NCBI GenBank assembly: GCA_937944065.1
Contig: CALDZS010000059.1
Coordinates: forward strand, 1 to 5,375
Length of the DNA stretch: 5,375 bases
Reading direction: 5' to 3'
From: an uncultured Amylibacter sp.
GTDB taxonomy: Bacteria > Pseudomonadota > Alphaproteobacteria > Rhodobacterales > Rhodobacteraceae
Below are positions 5,335-5,375 of this stretch, piece after piece. Each line of letters begins with the position of its first letter. Position 1 is the stretch's first letter. The notes under the pieces were generated by a model, which was not told the origin of the DNA, did not search any database, and saw only the letters and a program-made list of their open reading frames with translations. The translations under genes and the position numbers were made by a program.

Positions 5335-5375
5335 TGTTTGAAACGATTGCCTCCATCCCGCTGATCGGTGGAATT
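5334..5375 (+). CDS. rseP: N-terminus of probable RseP-family site-2 protease (partial)
   Basis: Fourteen codons are visible, MFETIASIPLIGGI, before the right edge. RseP is an inner-membrane zinc metalloprotease that cleaves membrane-embedded anti-sigma factors and leftover signal peptides. The expected HExxH motif and PDZ domain would lie beyond the window, so none of the catalytic parts can be checked. The assignment rests on position: rseP follows dxr in many proteobacteria, often with bamA next. A short hydrophobic start with an Ile-Pro segment is compatible with Rhodobacterales homologues. A ribosome site and the one-base TAATG overlap with dxr support it being a real, co-transcribed gene. 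Confidence 0.75.
   Translation, partial: MFETIASIPLIGGI

Overview
This window is a conserved housekeeping segment from an alphaproteobacterium, most likely a member of the Rhodobacterales (Roseobacter-like). The protein families and their order (pyrH-frr-uppS-cdsA-dxr-rseP) support this, as do Rhodobacterales-flavoured motifs: the MiaA segment with Asn-Thr-Asp-Ala-Leu-Gln-Val-Tyr, and the N-terminus of the leftmost gene. GC is only about 50% by eye, low for that order. I see no mobile element, CRISPR array, tRNA, rRNA or other accessory system, and every long reading frame not listed is an antisense or out-of-frame shadow of a listed gene.

Left end (1-294). The first 83 bases are the start of a minus-strand gene leaving the window. 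It probably encodes a Tat-exported periplasmic solute-binding protein of a peptide-type ABC transporter. Bases 84-294 are noncoding. They hold that gene's ribosome binding site, a weak promoter candidate, a 10-bp palindrome and a small perfect hairpin just past the end of miaA.

miaA (295-1218, minus strand) encodes the tRNA A37 dimethylallyltransferase. It is divergent from the main operon across a 127-bp spacer (1219-1345), which holds a plausible miaA promoter and a weaker pyrH promoter candidate.

Main operon (1346 to the right edge, plus strand). pyrH (UMP kinase), frr (ribosome recycling factor), uppS (undecaprenyl diphosphate synthase), cdsA (CDP-diacylglycerol synthase), dxr (DXP reductoisomerase) and the first 14 codons of rseP (site-2 protease) follow each other. 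Junctions are 17 nt, 19 nt, a 4-nt overlap, 9 nt and a 1-nt overlap. No terminator or internal promoter is apparent, so they are probably co-transcribed.

The genes serve growth and envelope construction: pyrimidine nucleotides, translation recycling, isoprenoid precursors (dxr), their use in the cell-wall lipid carrier (uppS) and in tRNA modification (miaA), phospholipid precursors (cdsA) and envelope quality control (rseP). I did not find a previously undescribed system. The points worth a second look are start-site, regulatory and junction details.
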